Shown here one piece after another: positions 36,575 to 48,100 of a stretch of 64,000 nucleotides of DNA. Numbering within the stretch: position 1 is the first letter of the stretch; each line of letters begins with the position of its first letter. A program made the position numbers and the translations under genes. Origin of the DNA: Ferrovibrio sp041906005 (GTDB taxonomy: Bacteria > Pseudomonadota > Alphaproteobacteria > Ferrovibrionales > Ferrovibrionaceae); contig NZ_JAYRJY010000001.1 in the NCBI RefSeq assembly GCF_041906005.1, forward strand, positions 1,116,001 through 1,180,000. Direction: 5' to 3'. Below the pieces are notes generated by a model. That model saw only the letters and a list, made by a program, of their open reading frames with translations. It made no database searches and had not been told where the DNA came from.

Positions 36575-36877
36575 ATGATGGCATTGCTCATTCTCCTATA
36601 TGCAGAAGCGCGACCGGGCCGACCTGCTGCCCCACTGCACCGTGCTCCGGCGACCACGACCAGCTTCTTCCCCTCCAAGCCGCTGGGATGCTACGGCGAT
36701 GGCGGTGCTAGCTTCATCGAGGATGACGGCGTCGAGGATGTACTACGGTCCATCCGCGTCCACGGCAAAGGTGACGACAAATACGACATTGTCCGCGTCG
36801 GCGCGAACAGCCGGCTAGACGCCATCCAAGCCACCGTGCTACTCGCCGAGATCCCAAGCTTCCTCGATGAGTTGTAA
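36575..36877 (+). pseudogene. Fragment of a WbpE-like DegT aminotransferase
   Basis: From 36650 the frame reads TTTSFFPSKPLGCYGDGGA, then HGKGDDKYD and NSRLDAIQATVLL, aligning to the middle of the intact wbpE-like gene at 31828-32943 around its Schiff-base Lys. About 75 residues are homologous. The N-terminal third and the C-terminal half are missing, and the frame ends in a stop within the homologous region. It lies in the opposite orientation to the intact copy and diverges in both DNA and protein, so it is an old remnant of a second copy and not a recent duplication. Confidence 0.82.
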
Positions 36878-37247
36878 GCGCGGCAGGGGCAGGACAACTG
36901 CCTTTGCACCCGAGATGGAGCCATTCCTGCGTCTGCTTGAATGTGAATCCATCAGTACTGATGCGTGCTTATAGGGCGAATTGAGTGAGACTGGGCACCG
37001 CCCCGCCAGCAACAGCCCCCGGAATCCTATAAATTATTGATAATATTTTGATTTTCGAATCCCCTCGCCCCACCGGGCCCGTCGGGCAAATGGTGCAGGA
37101 ATTGAGGTCATTAAAAAAACTTTAAGAAATAAAGATATTAACCCCAAGTAATAATAATTATATTTCATGCGTTTATAGGATTTTATTTTGGCTCGGACTT
37201 ATCCGACCGAAGCTTGGCTACATAAAACAAAAATGTCGGGGAATACA
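36878..37247. other. A/T-rich region upstream of the secretin gene
   Basis: 370 bases with no gene that I can support. From about 37020 to 37190 the sequence becomes strongly A/T-rich, unlike the GC-rich surroundings, and probably contains the promoter for the secretin gene. I cannot fix a confident -35/-10 pair. Confidence 0.4.
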
Positions 37248-39092
37248 ATGCATCAACGCTGCAACAAGCCTCTGGCTGCCGCTATGGCGCTGGCCTTAGC
37301 CAGCTGCGCCTCAACTGAAACTGCCGGTCCGGCACCAATCCCGCTCCCGGAACCGACCGCATATCTGGCTGAGGTGCGCGGTAAGCGGGACCACACCTTG
37401 AATGCCGCGGATATCGAAAGTGGCATCAAGTCGCTGGAAGCACGCAAACTGCCCGAGGCTTCTCGCGCCTTCAACCGTGCCCTGAAATACGACCCGACCA
37501 ATGCGGGTCTGCATTTCCTCAATGCGCTCACCTATCACCTGATGGCAGCCGACGGCGACAGCAGCCGCCTGGAGTTCGCCAAGATCGGCTATGAACAGTC
37601 GCTGAAATTCGACCCTGCAAATGCCTGGGCGGCCTATCAGAAGGGTCTGGTGGAATATCGCCTGCAGGCTTTCGGCGATGCGCAAGATTCCTTTGCCTAT
37701 GCTGCCTCTTTTCTGCCCGACAACCGCGAAATCCTGACTGCGCTGACGGCGGCGTCGTATCAGTTGCAGGACCTGCGCACCGCCACCACCGCGATGAAGC
37801 GCCTGGTTGATGACGAACAGCCAGACAGCACCGCTTTGCGCAATGCCGTGGTTGTGTTCGGTGCAGCGGGGGAATTCCGCGAGGCCGAAACGTCCCTCAC
37901 CCGACTCGCAAGCCTGGACGATGGCAGTGCCTATCGCCGCCAGCGTCTGCAGCAGCGCCTGAGCGAATGGCGACGCCTGCATGAGCGCTTGCCGCAGTTG
38001 GCCCAGGCCAACATCCTGGGAGACGACAATGCCACCGAAGGTGTGACGCCATCGGCGAGCAGTTCGGACAATTCCTCTTCCGGCTCCTCGGGCTCATCCG
38101 CACCGGCAACTGCTACCCCCGGCAAGACGCCGCGCATGGTGCTGGCTGACGTGGTGATCATTCATACCCAGGAACTGGCCACCAGCCGACGGGGCTTCAA
38201 TCTGCTCGACGGCCTGCAGCTGCAATACCAGGGCAATATCGTCACCTACAGCTTCAATAACTCGACAGCCGGCAAGGACAGGAACTGGACGCGGTCCCAT
38301 GCCCTCACCGTTCCGGCCGTGACCTACAACCTCAACATCTTCAACGATACCGGCAATGTCAGCGAGGTGCTGGCACGGCCGACTCTGGTCGCCACCGAAG
38401 GCAAGAAGTCGGAATTCTTCCACGGCGCGGTCTGGCATGTGGAACTGTCCTCCAGCGCTGCCGCTGGTGTGAGCGGCGACGTTACCGATGTGCCGATCGG
38501 CATCCGGCTGGAAATGACCCCGACCTTCATCGGCCCAGACAAGCTTCAGCTGGATGTCACCGCTGCACGCGCCTCGATCGAAAGCCGCGCATCGGAAGCC
38601 GCCTTCAACAATTTCGCCCAGACCACCAAGACCACGGTCAGCGCCAATGTGGTGATGGATTTCGAACAGACCCTGGTTCTGTCAGGCCTGAGCGAAAAGG
38701 AATCCGAGGTCTCGCGGTCCGGCGTGCCGATCCTGCAGGATCTGCCGATTATCCAGTATGCTTTCTCCAACAAGACCACGACCGATATCAATAATTCGGT
38801 CCTGATCCTGATTACGCCACGCAATCCACGTTTCACCGAGGCCGACGGTTCGCCGAAACTGGGCGAAGCCCCGGCCAAGCCGGCCACCCCTGGCCCCAAC
38901 CTCGCCCGTCTGAACAGCCGGAGCGACTGGGCCTTCAAGCCGGCCCCCAACCTGGATGCCGTGATGAACCACCTGAAGGATCGTCGCTTCTTCCGCGAGT
39001 TCCGGGCCGGCGACGTCGCACTGGAACAATGGGACAGCCCCGACAGCCTGAAATACAAGATTCTCCAGGCCATCGACATGATCTACTTCTAG
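37248..39092 (+). CDS. TPR-containing lipoprotein secretin (type II/III secretion/pilus secretin family)
   Basis: 614 residues from the ATG at 37248, chosen because GGGGA precedes it and the signal peptide then reads correctly (MHQRCNKPLAAAMALALASC), ending in a lipobox with Cys at about residue 20. Earlier in-frame TTG (37188) and ATG (37233) starts are weaker. Residues about 55-240 hold TPR-like helices (ASRAFNRALKYDPTNAGLHFLNAL, AYQKGLVEYRLQAF). A Ser-rich linker precedes the secretin core: VLARPTLVATEGKKSEF, then LVLSGLSEKE, SGVPILQDLPIIQYAF and VLILITPRNP. It would form an outer-membrane ring. The usual N0-N3 periplasmic domains are replaced by TPRs. No other secretion-system gene is in the window. 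Confidence 0.85.
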   Translation: MHQRCNKPLAAAMALALASCASTETAGPAPIPLPEPTAYLAEVRGKRDHTLNAADIESGIKSLEARKLPEASRAFNRALKYDPTNAGLHFLNALTYHLMAADGDSSRLEFAKIGYEQSLKFDPANAWAAYQKGLVEYRLQAFGDAQDSFAYAASFLPDNREILTALTAASYQLQDLRTATTAMKRLVDDEQPDSTALRNAVVVFGAAGEFREAETSLTRLASLDDGSAYRRQRLQQRLSEWRRLHERLPQLAQANILGDDNATEGVTPSASSSDNSSSGSSGSSAPATATPGKTPRMVLADVVIIHTQELATSRRGFNLLDGLQLQYQGNIVTYSFNNSTAGKDRNWTRSHALTVPAVTYNLNIFNDTGNVSEVLARPTLVATEGKKSEFFHGAVWHVELSSSAAAGVSGDVTDVPIGIRLEMTPTFIGPDKLQLDVTAARASIESRASEAAFNNFAQTTKTTVSANVVMDFEQTLVLSGLSEKESEVSRSGVPILQDLPIIQYAFSNKTTTDINNSVLILITPRNPRFTEADGSPKLGEAPAKPATPGPNLARLNSRSDWAFKPAPNLDAVMNHLKDRRFFREFRAGDVALEQWDSPDSLKYKILQAIDMIYF

Positions 39093-39111
39093 ACCACGCT
39101 TCCGTCACGAC

Positions 39112-39146
39112 AAAAAAGGCGGCCCGGGAACCTGGGCCGCCTTTTT
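39112..39146. terminator. Shared bidirectional intrinsic terminator
   Basis: GGCGGCCC (39118-39125) pairs with GGGCCGCC (39134-39141), with six A's before and five T's after. It lies between the convergent secretin and giant-protein genes and can stop transcription from both sides. Confidence 0.88.
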
Positions 39147-39164
39147 CTTGGCCGACGCCTGGCG

Positions 39165-42100
39165 TCACTCGCTCAGCAGATACTCGAACCCGCTGGCGGT
39201 CGCCACCGTTTCACCATCTGCAAAGCGGCAGATGCCATCAACTGCCGAACCGAGCCTGACCTGATTCTGATAGATCGTGCGGCAGGCATAGCGCAGGTCC
39301 AGCCCCTTGCGCGCGGCATGTACGGCATCGAAAGGTGCGACCGGGCCACCAAAACTGGCCCATTTCGGCTTGGCGACGGATTTCAGCACTTCGAATGTCT
39401 TCGCACGCTGTACCCGGCCATCATCACCGGGAATGGCGCAGTCGCCCAGACGATCGACCTGCCCGATCCAGGATTCCGCCTTCAGACCCGCATCCGCCGC
39501 CGGACCGCTGGCGGGCGCCGATACGCGACAGAGGAACGCGGTCTCGGGCTGCCTGGTCTGCGGATCGACGACCCCCTGGCTGGCATCGAAGGCTGCCAGC
39601 GGGCTGGGTGGCCGCACGCCGGTGTCTTCAAAGATATGGTTGTTGGTCGCCACCATCCACGGATTGTCAGACGGCCCACCGCTGATGCGCAGGGCACTGC
39701 CGCCGGGCTCCACCACCCATGCCTGGCCGGACCAGCGATTGACCTCGTGTTTGTCGTCAATCATCCAGGCCGTGCCATCGGCGCCGAAACTGACATCGAT
39801 GGCGGCACCAGGCAGTGCACGCCACTGCTTGCCGTTGCCGGCGTATACCCGCTTCTCGGTGGAGACGAACAGGACCTCACCACCCGGCCCAACATCGACC
39901 AGCATGGCATCGGCCGGGGCTGCCACCACCCCCCAGGCTGAGCCGTTCCAGCGATACAGTTTCTTGTCGCGACCGGTCATCCAGACTTCGCCATTGGCGC
40001 CGATACCGATATCGATGGCCTTGCCGGGGCGTTTGACCCAGCTGCGCCCATTGCCGGAAATGATGTCTTCGTCTGCGGAAACGAACCATATCTCACCGTT
40101 CGGTCCGACATCGAGGGCTGCCGCATTCTTCACAGCCGCACCCGATGGCGTCCAGCGATCATTCTGCCACTGGTACAGATTGCGGTCGGTTCCCACCATC
40201 CACACAGCACCATTGGCGCCGACGCCGATATCGATGGCACGACCGACCACGCCGGTCCACGCCACTTTCTTGGGTGGCAAAGCTGCGTGGCTGGCATCTG
40301 TGGCCATCCACGCGGCCGGCGAAGGCGGAATGGCGAAGTCGACAACCTGATTGCTGGTGCCGCCGCACATGGTCTGCGCCGCCATCCATTGGGTCCGGTT
40401 GCCGGGATTGGGCACGATATCGAAACAGAGTTTGCTGCTCAGATTCCTCAATTGCATGCCACCTGGCGTCGGCAGCTTCTGCCAGAACATGTCGTTGGAG
40501 TGATCGCAGGGCCGGCTGACCAGCGGGCTGCCCGCCCGCCCATCCAGCGGGAAGATGCAGTTGCCGATGTAGTCCGTGATTTTGACGTAGTCCCCGTCTT
40601 CCAGTCTGGTCTCCACGTAGTTGAGCGCCATGCCGGCGGCCCAGGGTGCTTTTTCGCTATCGGCCAGCACATCGCAGGCGATGGCGAAAACCGGCCTGAA
40701 CTTGATGTTCAGGCTCAGGAACGGATGCGGCTGACGGCCGAAATCATACGATCCCACGCACAGGCCGGAACGCTGTGACGCCAGCGGCAGCTTGGCGTGA
40801 TAGACCGGCTTGGCCTGCTTCAGCGGCTGGAAGGCCTGTGCATCCGAACCGTCGCAGGGTGCCCACTGGCTCGGCGCCTTGCCCGGCGTCGCACTGGGAT
40901 CCGGAAAATGTACGCATTTCTGGGTCTTGCGATTGGCAAGGTTGTAGAATTGCGGATCGTGGCTGACCACGCGCCAGTGCATGTTCTGATCGCCCCTCTG
41001 GCACGCATTGATGATCAGCGGCACGTTCAGGTTTCCGAGGGCGCCGGACGGGATGAGGCAGAGCGGGCCGGATTTTATGAACACATACCCCGCGTCAAGC
41101 AGCTCAGTCTCCCAGCGCTGCGCCGGATCGCCCTCGTTGCAGGGCTGCTGCAGCACGGCATTGCCGGCCGCCGTCAGGCACAGCCCGCTATGGCCAACCT
41201 CCAGCAGCGTGCCTTCCAGGCGGAAGCTGGGCGGCGCAACGTCGAGACTGGACTTGATGCTGGTCTGCAGCGTCTTGGTCACTTCCTCATCGCGCGCCTC
41301 CATGGCCTTTTGCAGATCGGCCTGGCGTTGCGTTACCGCAGCGAATTCCTTCTGGTGCTTCGCCATTTCAGCCTGGTTCGAGGTATCCAGGTCGTTCATC
41401 AGTGTCGCCACCGATTCGCGGAACTTGTCGGCGATCGGGCCGGGAATATCCTTCAAGCCCTTTTCGACCACGAAGTTCAGGATCTGCAGGCCGACATAAC
41501 CAAGCTCCTTGGCGTCGTATGCGGGATCCTTCAGCTTGAACACGAAACTGCCTTTGATCGGCTGGTTGAAGATGGCGTAATCCATGTTCAGCAGCCACGG
41601 CTCGTCATTCTTGATCGAGCCGCTCAGGCTGCCGGAGAAAGCCACATCGTTGATCACGATGGGCTTGGCACCCTGAAGGCCATTGATGGCGGAATCAACG
41701 ATCCGCTGGGCGAAATCATCCAGCTTCTCGACACCCTCGATGGCAAGCTGCGCGGCCTTGAGCGCGGCCAGAGCGACATCCTCGGCCGCCAGTGGGCCGG
41801 CAACACGCGGATCGAGGTCGACCGGGATGGTATCGACGGCTTTGCGCGCAGCATCCAGCACGCCATCGGCAACCGTTTTCGCCGCCTCGTAGGCGAGATA
41901 CTCCGCCTCATATTTCGCCTTGCAGGCCAGCTGATACCAGTGGCAGTGATTGCGGTGACTGCGGGCATCATCCGCATCGCCCTGCAACTCGTTGACCCGC
42001 GCCTCCGCCGCATTGATGGCGCTCTCGGCGCGATTGCGTTCGGCACGCACGATCGCGCGTTCCTTCTGCACGGTTGCATCGAGGCCGTCGACCTTGGCCT

Positions 42101-45100
42101 GCGCATCCTTGACAGCCTGTTCGGCAACCTGGAATGCGGCCTTCACGTCGGCCAGCACGGCATCGACCTGGCCTTTCACCGTCTTTTCCAGCCAGCCGGC
42201 AAAATCCGAATGCTGGATTTCGCCGTTGATCAGGAAATCGGGGTTGGTGGCCTTGCCGGTTCGCACGTCGTAGCCGACGCCTTCCACCAGCAGCTTGCCC
42301 TTGCCCAGCAGGCCGAAATCACTGTCCATCTCGAACATCACCTTGGCGGGGATGACGAACTGGACGGCAACGCTTTCCTTCAGACCCAGGAAATCGACAT
42401 TGCCATTGACCTTGAAATACGGATCCGACGTGGGCCCGATGGCGACATCGATATTGTTGTTCTGCAGCTTGAGCGGCCCCAGATCCATGTCGGCGATGGC
42501 GCCTTTCATGGCAAGGCCGGCCGTCTCGGAAATGCTGAGCAGCGCGTTGCCCAGATTGTGATCCATGAAGGACAGGCTGCCCTGGGCGGCGAAGCCGGCA
42601 TTGATGATGCCCAGATCCGGGTCCTCGGCGCCTGGGGTGGCGAAAGCCAGCTTCACGTTGTGTAACTCGAAACCGGGGATGTTGTCGGCCTTGAACTTGT
42701 CGTTCTTGCCGGCGATCGCCTCGATCAGTTCGGCGATCTCCACCACGCCCAGCGAGGTGATCGCACCGGCGAAGGCGATCGATTTCGGCACGCCCAGCAA
42801 CTCCGGATCGGGCTCGATATCAGCGGCCATCTGGATGGTCTCGGGCCCGATCGTCGTGGTGCCCTTGAAGCCGAGCTTGACCGAGCCGTCCGGCGACACA
42901 CCGGCCTTGAGCGCCACATTGGCAAGAGTCAGCGCCTTGATGCTGAACGGCTTCTCCCACTTGCCGTCCATCTCGCCTTCGATGTCGAAGGTCACATCGG
43001 CCTCGTTGACCTCCATCTCCACCTTGGTGGCGAAGATGAGCTGGTCATCGCCGGCTTTCACCTGCATGTCGACCTCGATGCCGACCTCGACCGCCTCTTC
43101 CGTCAAAGTGACGAAGAAGGCCGGCTGCACGCTTTCCGGCCAGTGCATGAATTTCGGCAAGCCGCCGGGCTTGCCGAATTTGGGCAGGAAGGCCTCGATC
43201 TTGACCAGCGGCGTGCCGCCGAAGATACCGCCCAGCTCGCCCATGATGAAGGTGGCACTGCCCAGGCCCAGCTTGCCGAAGGCCTTCTTGGCATCGTCGC
43301 TGGCGCTGGGATCGAACACGGCTGCCAGGGTGAGGCCGTCGGTCACGGTCGTCGCGCCGGGATGGATATCCAGGATCGGTTTCAGCAGCGGGCGGGCAAA
43401 ATCCGGCAGGCCTGCCGGATTGAGCTGCAGACCGCTCTCGCTGAGCATGAACAGCGAATGGGTCAGCGGCATCTTCTTGAGAATGCCGGTCTTGTCGAAC
43501 GGGATCAGGTCGCCCAGCGTCTTGCCATCGCGCTCCAGGATCATTGTCCAGCCGCTGGTGCCGTTCGGGCCCGGCGCATTGATCAGCGCGGTGTTGAACA
43601 CCTTGCCGTCCAGGATCGCGCCGGCGCCGATGCCGGCCGTCGAGATCACCAGATCCTTCAGGCCGAACTTGCTGGCATAGGGGATGCCCTTCAGCACGGG
43701 GATATCCGACAGGTCGATCTGGCTGGCGATGCGGACCTCGCCGCTGGACAGCTTGCCGCCATCGATGGTGAAGGCGACATCGGCCGGCAGGGCGGTCTTC
43801 TTGCCCAAGCCGACATTGCCCGAGAGGCTGAGCGCCAGTTCGCGCGAACCGCCGGTCGGCGATTTCAGGTCGAAATCGACGGTCAGTCCGGTCAGGCTCA
43901 GCCAGGGGATATCCAGCGGGGCATGCCAGTCGCCGCCCGAGCCCTTGAAGGATATCTCGCTGCCCGTCGTATGCTTGGTGAAATCGAACTCACCCGGCAG
44001 CGACAGATTGGCGCTGCCGACCTTGAATCCGAAGGTGGTCGGGATCGAGATGGTCGGCTGGTTGTTCTTGCTGCTGATATTCAGCTTCGGTGTGTGGAAG
44101 CCGATGCCATCGGGGATGCCCGGAATGGTGATGTTCGGCAGGCTGCCGGTGAGGTTCAGGCTGGACAGCCAGCTGCTCGCACCGGAACCGCCGCCCGAGC
44201 CGCCGCCAGAGCCGCTGGCCGACAGGAAACGCGGATCGACGGCGCCGGTGATCGGGATGCTCTTGCTGATACCCAGCGAGCCCATGACATCGCCAAGGCT
44301 CGACCCGCTCTTGGCTTCGAACATGCTGAATATATTAGCGCCATTCGTGAGCGTGACGGTTTCGCCTGCCACCGCCTTCACCTTGTCGGCCACGATGGCC
44401 GGCAGCGCGGTCGACTTGACCGCGCCAACCACACCGTCCTTGGGCACAACGACCAGCGCCATGTCGGCGAAGGAGATATCGGTGAGCGGCGTGCCGGACG
44501 CACCCGGGATACTGTCGCCAAGATTGAAATTCGACAGGGCCAGGGCGATATGCGCCTTCTTCTGCGGATCGGGGTGGTAGACGAGGATATCCACCTCCTC
44601 GGTCTTGTATTTCATCTTCGCGCCGACCTGCAGGCGGGTCAGCTTGACCTCGGTGATGGAGAAATCGTCCAGGCCGGGGATCGAATTTCCTGCACCCAGC
44701 AGCTGCGAGATGGTCAGGGCGTCGGTTATGGTGACCGTGTAGTCCGGCGTGCCGTCGCCCGCGTTCTTCACCAGCTCGGCGGTCACGCTGACCGGCTTGT
44801 TTTGCAGCGTGGCATTGGCCTTGGCATCGAAAGACCAGTCGGCCGCCGTCTTGGCCGCCGTGAAGCTGCCGCCATTCAGGGTGAAGCCGGGGAAGTCGAC
44901 CATCTTAGCCGACTTGAACGCCGCCGTGATGGTGGGCTCCCAGTTGCCGCCCTGGTTCTTGGCCGCCAGCTTGAAGCCGTCCATCTCGAAGCCGCTGGCC
45001 CGCGGCAGCGCCTTCAGCGCCGGCAGGTCGGCCATCGTCAGGGCGCCGGTGAAATCCAGGCTGGCGTTGCTGAGCTGGCGATTCTGGACCTCGAGTGCGG

Positions 45101-48100
45101 CGGCAACCTGCAGCGGCGCCTTGCCCAGGCCGGTCGCCGCGCCGGCGAAGCTGAGCTTTATGTCGCGTGTCGTGCCCGTACCGGTCAGTGACGCGTTCAG
45201 GGCCAGGTTGTTCAGATGCAGCCAGGTCAGGCCGAAGGGACCGTCCCAGCCGCCCTGCACCTTGCCGGCAAAAGCCACGTCGGTATTGCCGCCCGAACGC
45301 GTGAAACTGAAGCTGCCCGGTGCCTGAAGGCTGTTCTTGCCCTCGGCAAAGACCATGGTCGTATCGATCGACAGGCTGAAGCCGCCCTGGCCGCTGATCT
45401 TGACCTTGGGCGACTGGAAGCCCGATTTATCCGGCAGGCCCGGAATCGTGATGCTGGGCAGCGTACCGCTCAGATTCAGGGACGAAGCCCAGCTGGCCGC
45501 CGCGCCGCCGGCCGAGCTGGAACCGGTGCGGCCCGAGGCCAGCACGCGCGGATCGACGCTGCCGACAATCGGAACTTCCTTGGAAATGCCCAGCGCGCCA
45601 AGCGCCTGCCCCAGGCTGGAACTTGCCTTGATATCCATCTGGGCGAAGATATTGGCGCCAGTGCCGAGCGTGACGGCATCGCCGGCCACAGCCTTGGCCT
45701 TCGCCGATACGATGGCCGGCAGATTGGCAGTCTGCATCGCACCTGTTACGCCGCCCTGCGGCACGATCACCAGCGCCATGTCGCTGAAGCCCACATCGCT
45801 CAGCAGCGTGCTGGAAGCGCCCGGAATGCTGTCGCCCAGGTTGAAGTCCGACAGCGCCAGAGCCACGTGCACCTTGCTCTGCGGTCCGGGGCGGTAGAAC
45901 AGGATATCCACCTCCTCGGTCTTGTAGGTCATCACCGCGCCGACCTGCGACCGCGTCAGCTTGACCTGCTTGATGGCAAAATCGTCCAGGCCGGGGATCG
46001 AGTTGCCACTGCCGATCAGCCCGGCCACGGTGAGGTCGTCGGCGATCGTGACCGTATAATCCGGCGCGCCGTTGCCGGCATCCTTCACCAGTTCGGCGGT
46101 CACGTTCACCGCCTTGCCCTGCAGGGTCGCCTTGGCATTGGCATCCAGCGACCAGCCTTCGGCATTCTTTTTGGCAGTGAAATCGCCGCCATTCAGCGCG
46201 AAGCCGGGGAAATCCACCATGCCGCCCGAGGTGAAGGCGGCGGTGATGGTCTCATCCCAGGCCGTGCCCTGACGCGCCATCGCCAGCTTGAAGCCGTTGA
46301 GCTGGAAGCCATCCGCCCGCGGCAGCGCCGACAGCGGCGGAAGATCCGACATCTTCAAACCGCCGGTGAAATCCAGGTTCGCCGCGCTGACCTGTGCATT
46401 GGCTATCTGCAGGTCGATGGCCAGCTTCAGCGGCGCACTCTTGCCAAGGCTGGCCTGACCGGCGAAATCGAGTTTCAGCGCGCGGTTCGTGCCGCTGCCG
46501 GTCATGTTGCCGTTGAGGCTCAGATTGGTGATATGCAGCCAGGACTGGCCGAACGGGGCCGACCAGCCATCGGGCACCGTCGCCGCAAACGCCACCGCCG
46601 TGTTGCCGCCGCTGCGCGTGAAGCTGAAATTGCCCGGCGCGCGCAGGGTGCTGGATTCCTCCGCGAAGACAAAGGTGGTGCCGATCGACACGGCCAGGCC
46701 GCCCTTGCCGCTGATATTGATCTTCGACTGCTGGAAACCCGAGCCTGCCGTCAAGCCTGGCACTTTCAGATCGGGCAATGCACCGCCGAGGTTGAGCGAG
46801 GAAATCCAGCTCGACGCCGCATTGCCGGCACCGGCCGGCGCCGCGCCCTGGCTACGCCCCGAAGCCAGCATGCGCGGATCGACGCTGCCGACAATCGGGA
46901 TGCCTTTCGATATACCCAGCGTGCCGAAGACATCGGCCAGGCCGGAACCGCCCTTCACGTCAAGTTCCGCGAAGATGTTGGCGCCGGTGCCGAGCGTGAC
47001 GGTAGAACCGGCCAGCGCGGCCGCCTTGGCCGACAGGATGGCGGGCAGGCTGCTGGTCGGCATCGAGCCGGTGGTGCCGCCCTGCGGCACGATTACCAGG
47101 GCCAGGTTGCTGAAGCTGATATCGTCCAGCGGCGTGCTGGAAGCACCGGGAATATTGTCGCCGAGATTGAAGTTGGACAGCGCCAGCGCGACATGCACCT
47201 TCTTCTGAGGGTCGGGGCGGTAGAACAGGACATCCACCTCCTCGGTCTTGTAAGTCATGCGCGCCGCCACCTGGGCGCGCGACAGCTTCACCTGCTTGAT
47301 GGCGAATTCGTTCAGGCCCGGAATCGCATTCGCGGTGCCGAGCAGGTTGGCCACCGTCAGGTCGTCGGTGACGGTGACTGTGTAATCTGGCGCGGCGCCG
47401 CCGGCATCCTTCGTCAGTTCCGCCGTCACGTTCACCGCCTTGCCGTTCAGCGTGGCCGTGGCGGTCGCATCCAGCGACCAGCCGTCGGGCGCCTTCTTGG
47501 CGGTGAAATTGCCGCTGTTCAGCGCGAAGCCCGGAAAATCCACCATGCCACCGGCTTTGAAAGCTGCCGTGATGGTCTCGTCCCAGGCCGTGCCCTGGCG
47601 GGCGGCGGTCAGCTTGAATCCGTCGAGCTGGAATCCGTCAGCGCGCGGCAGCGAAGCCAGCGCCGGCAGGTCCGACATCTTCAGGCCGCCGGTGAAAGTG
47701 AGGTCGCCGCTGTTGAGCTGGCCGTTGGCGGCATCCACCGCGATGGCCAGCTTCAGATTCGTCGCCTTGCCCAGATCGGCCGTGCCGTTGAAATCGAGCT
47801 TGGCGCCGCGGCTGCCGCCCGTGGAGGAGATCCCCGCCGTCAGGGTCAGGTCGTCGACATGCAGCCAGCTCAGGCCGAATGGCGACTGCCAGCCGCCGGC
47901 CACCGCGCCGGCGAAATTGATCGCCATGTTTCCGCCGCTGCCCGAGAAGCTGATGCTGCCCGGCGCCGTAAGGGCCGGCTTGCCGCCGCCTTCGGAGAAG
48001 GACAGCGTGCCGGCGAAGCTGGCGAACAGCCCCGTGGCGCTGGTGCCTGGGGCAGGATTCGGATTCTGGCCCGAAATGCGGAACACCATGTCGGAGAAAC

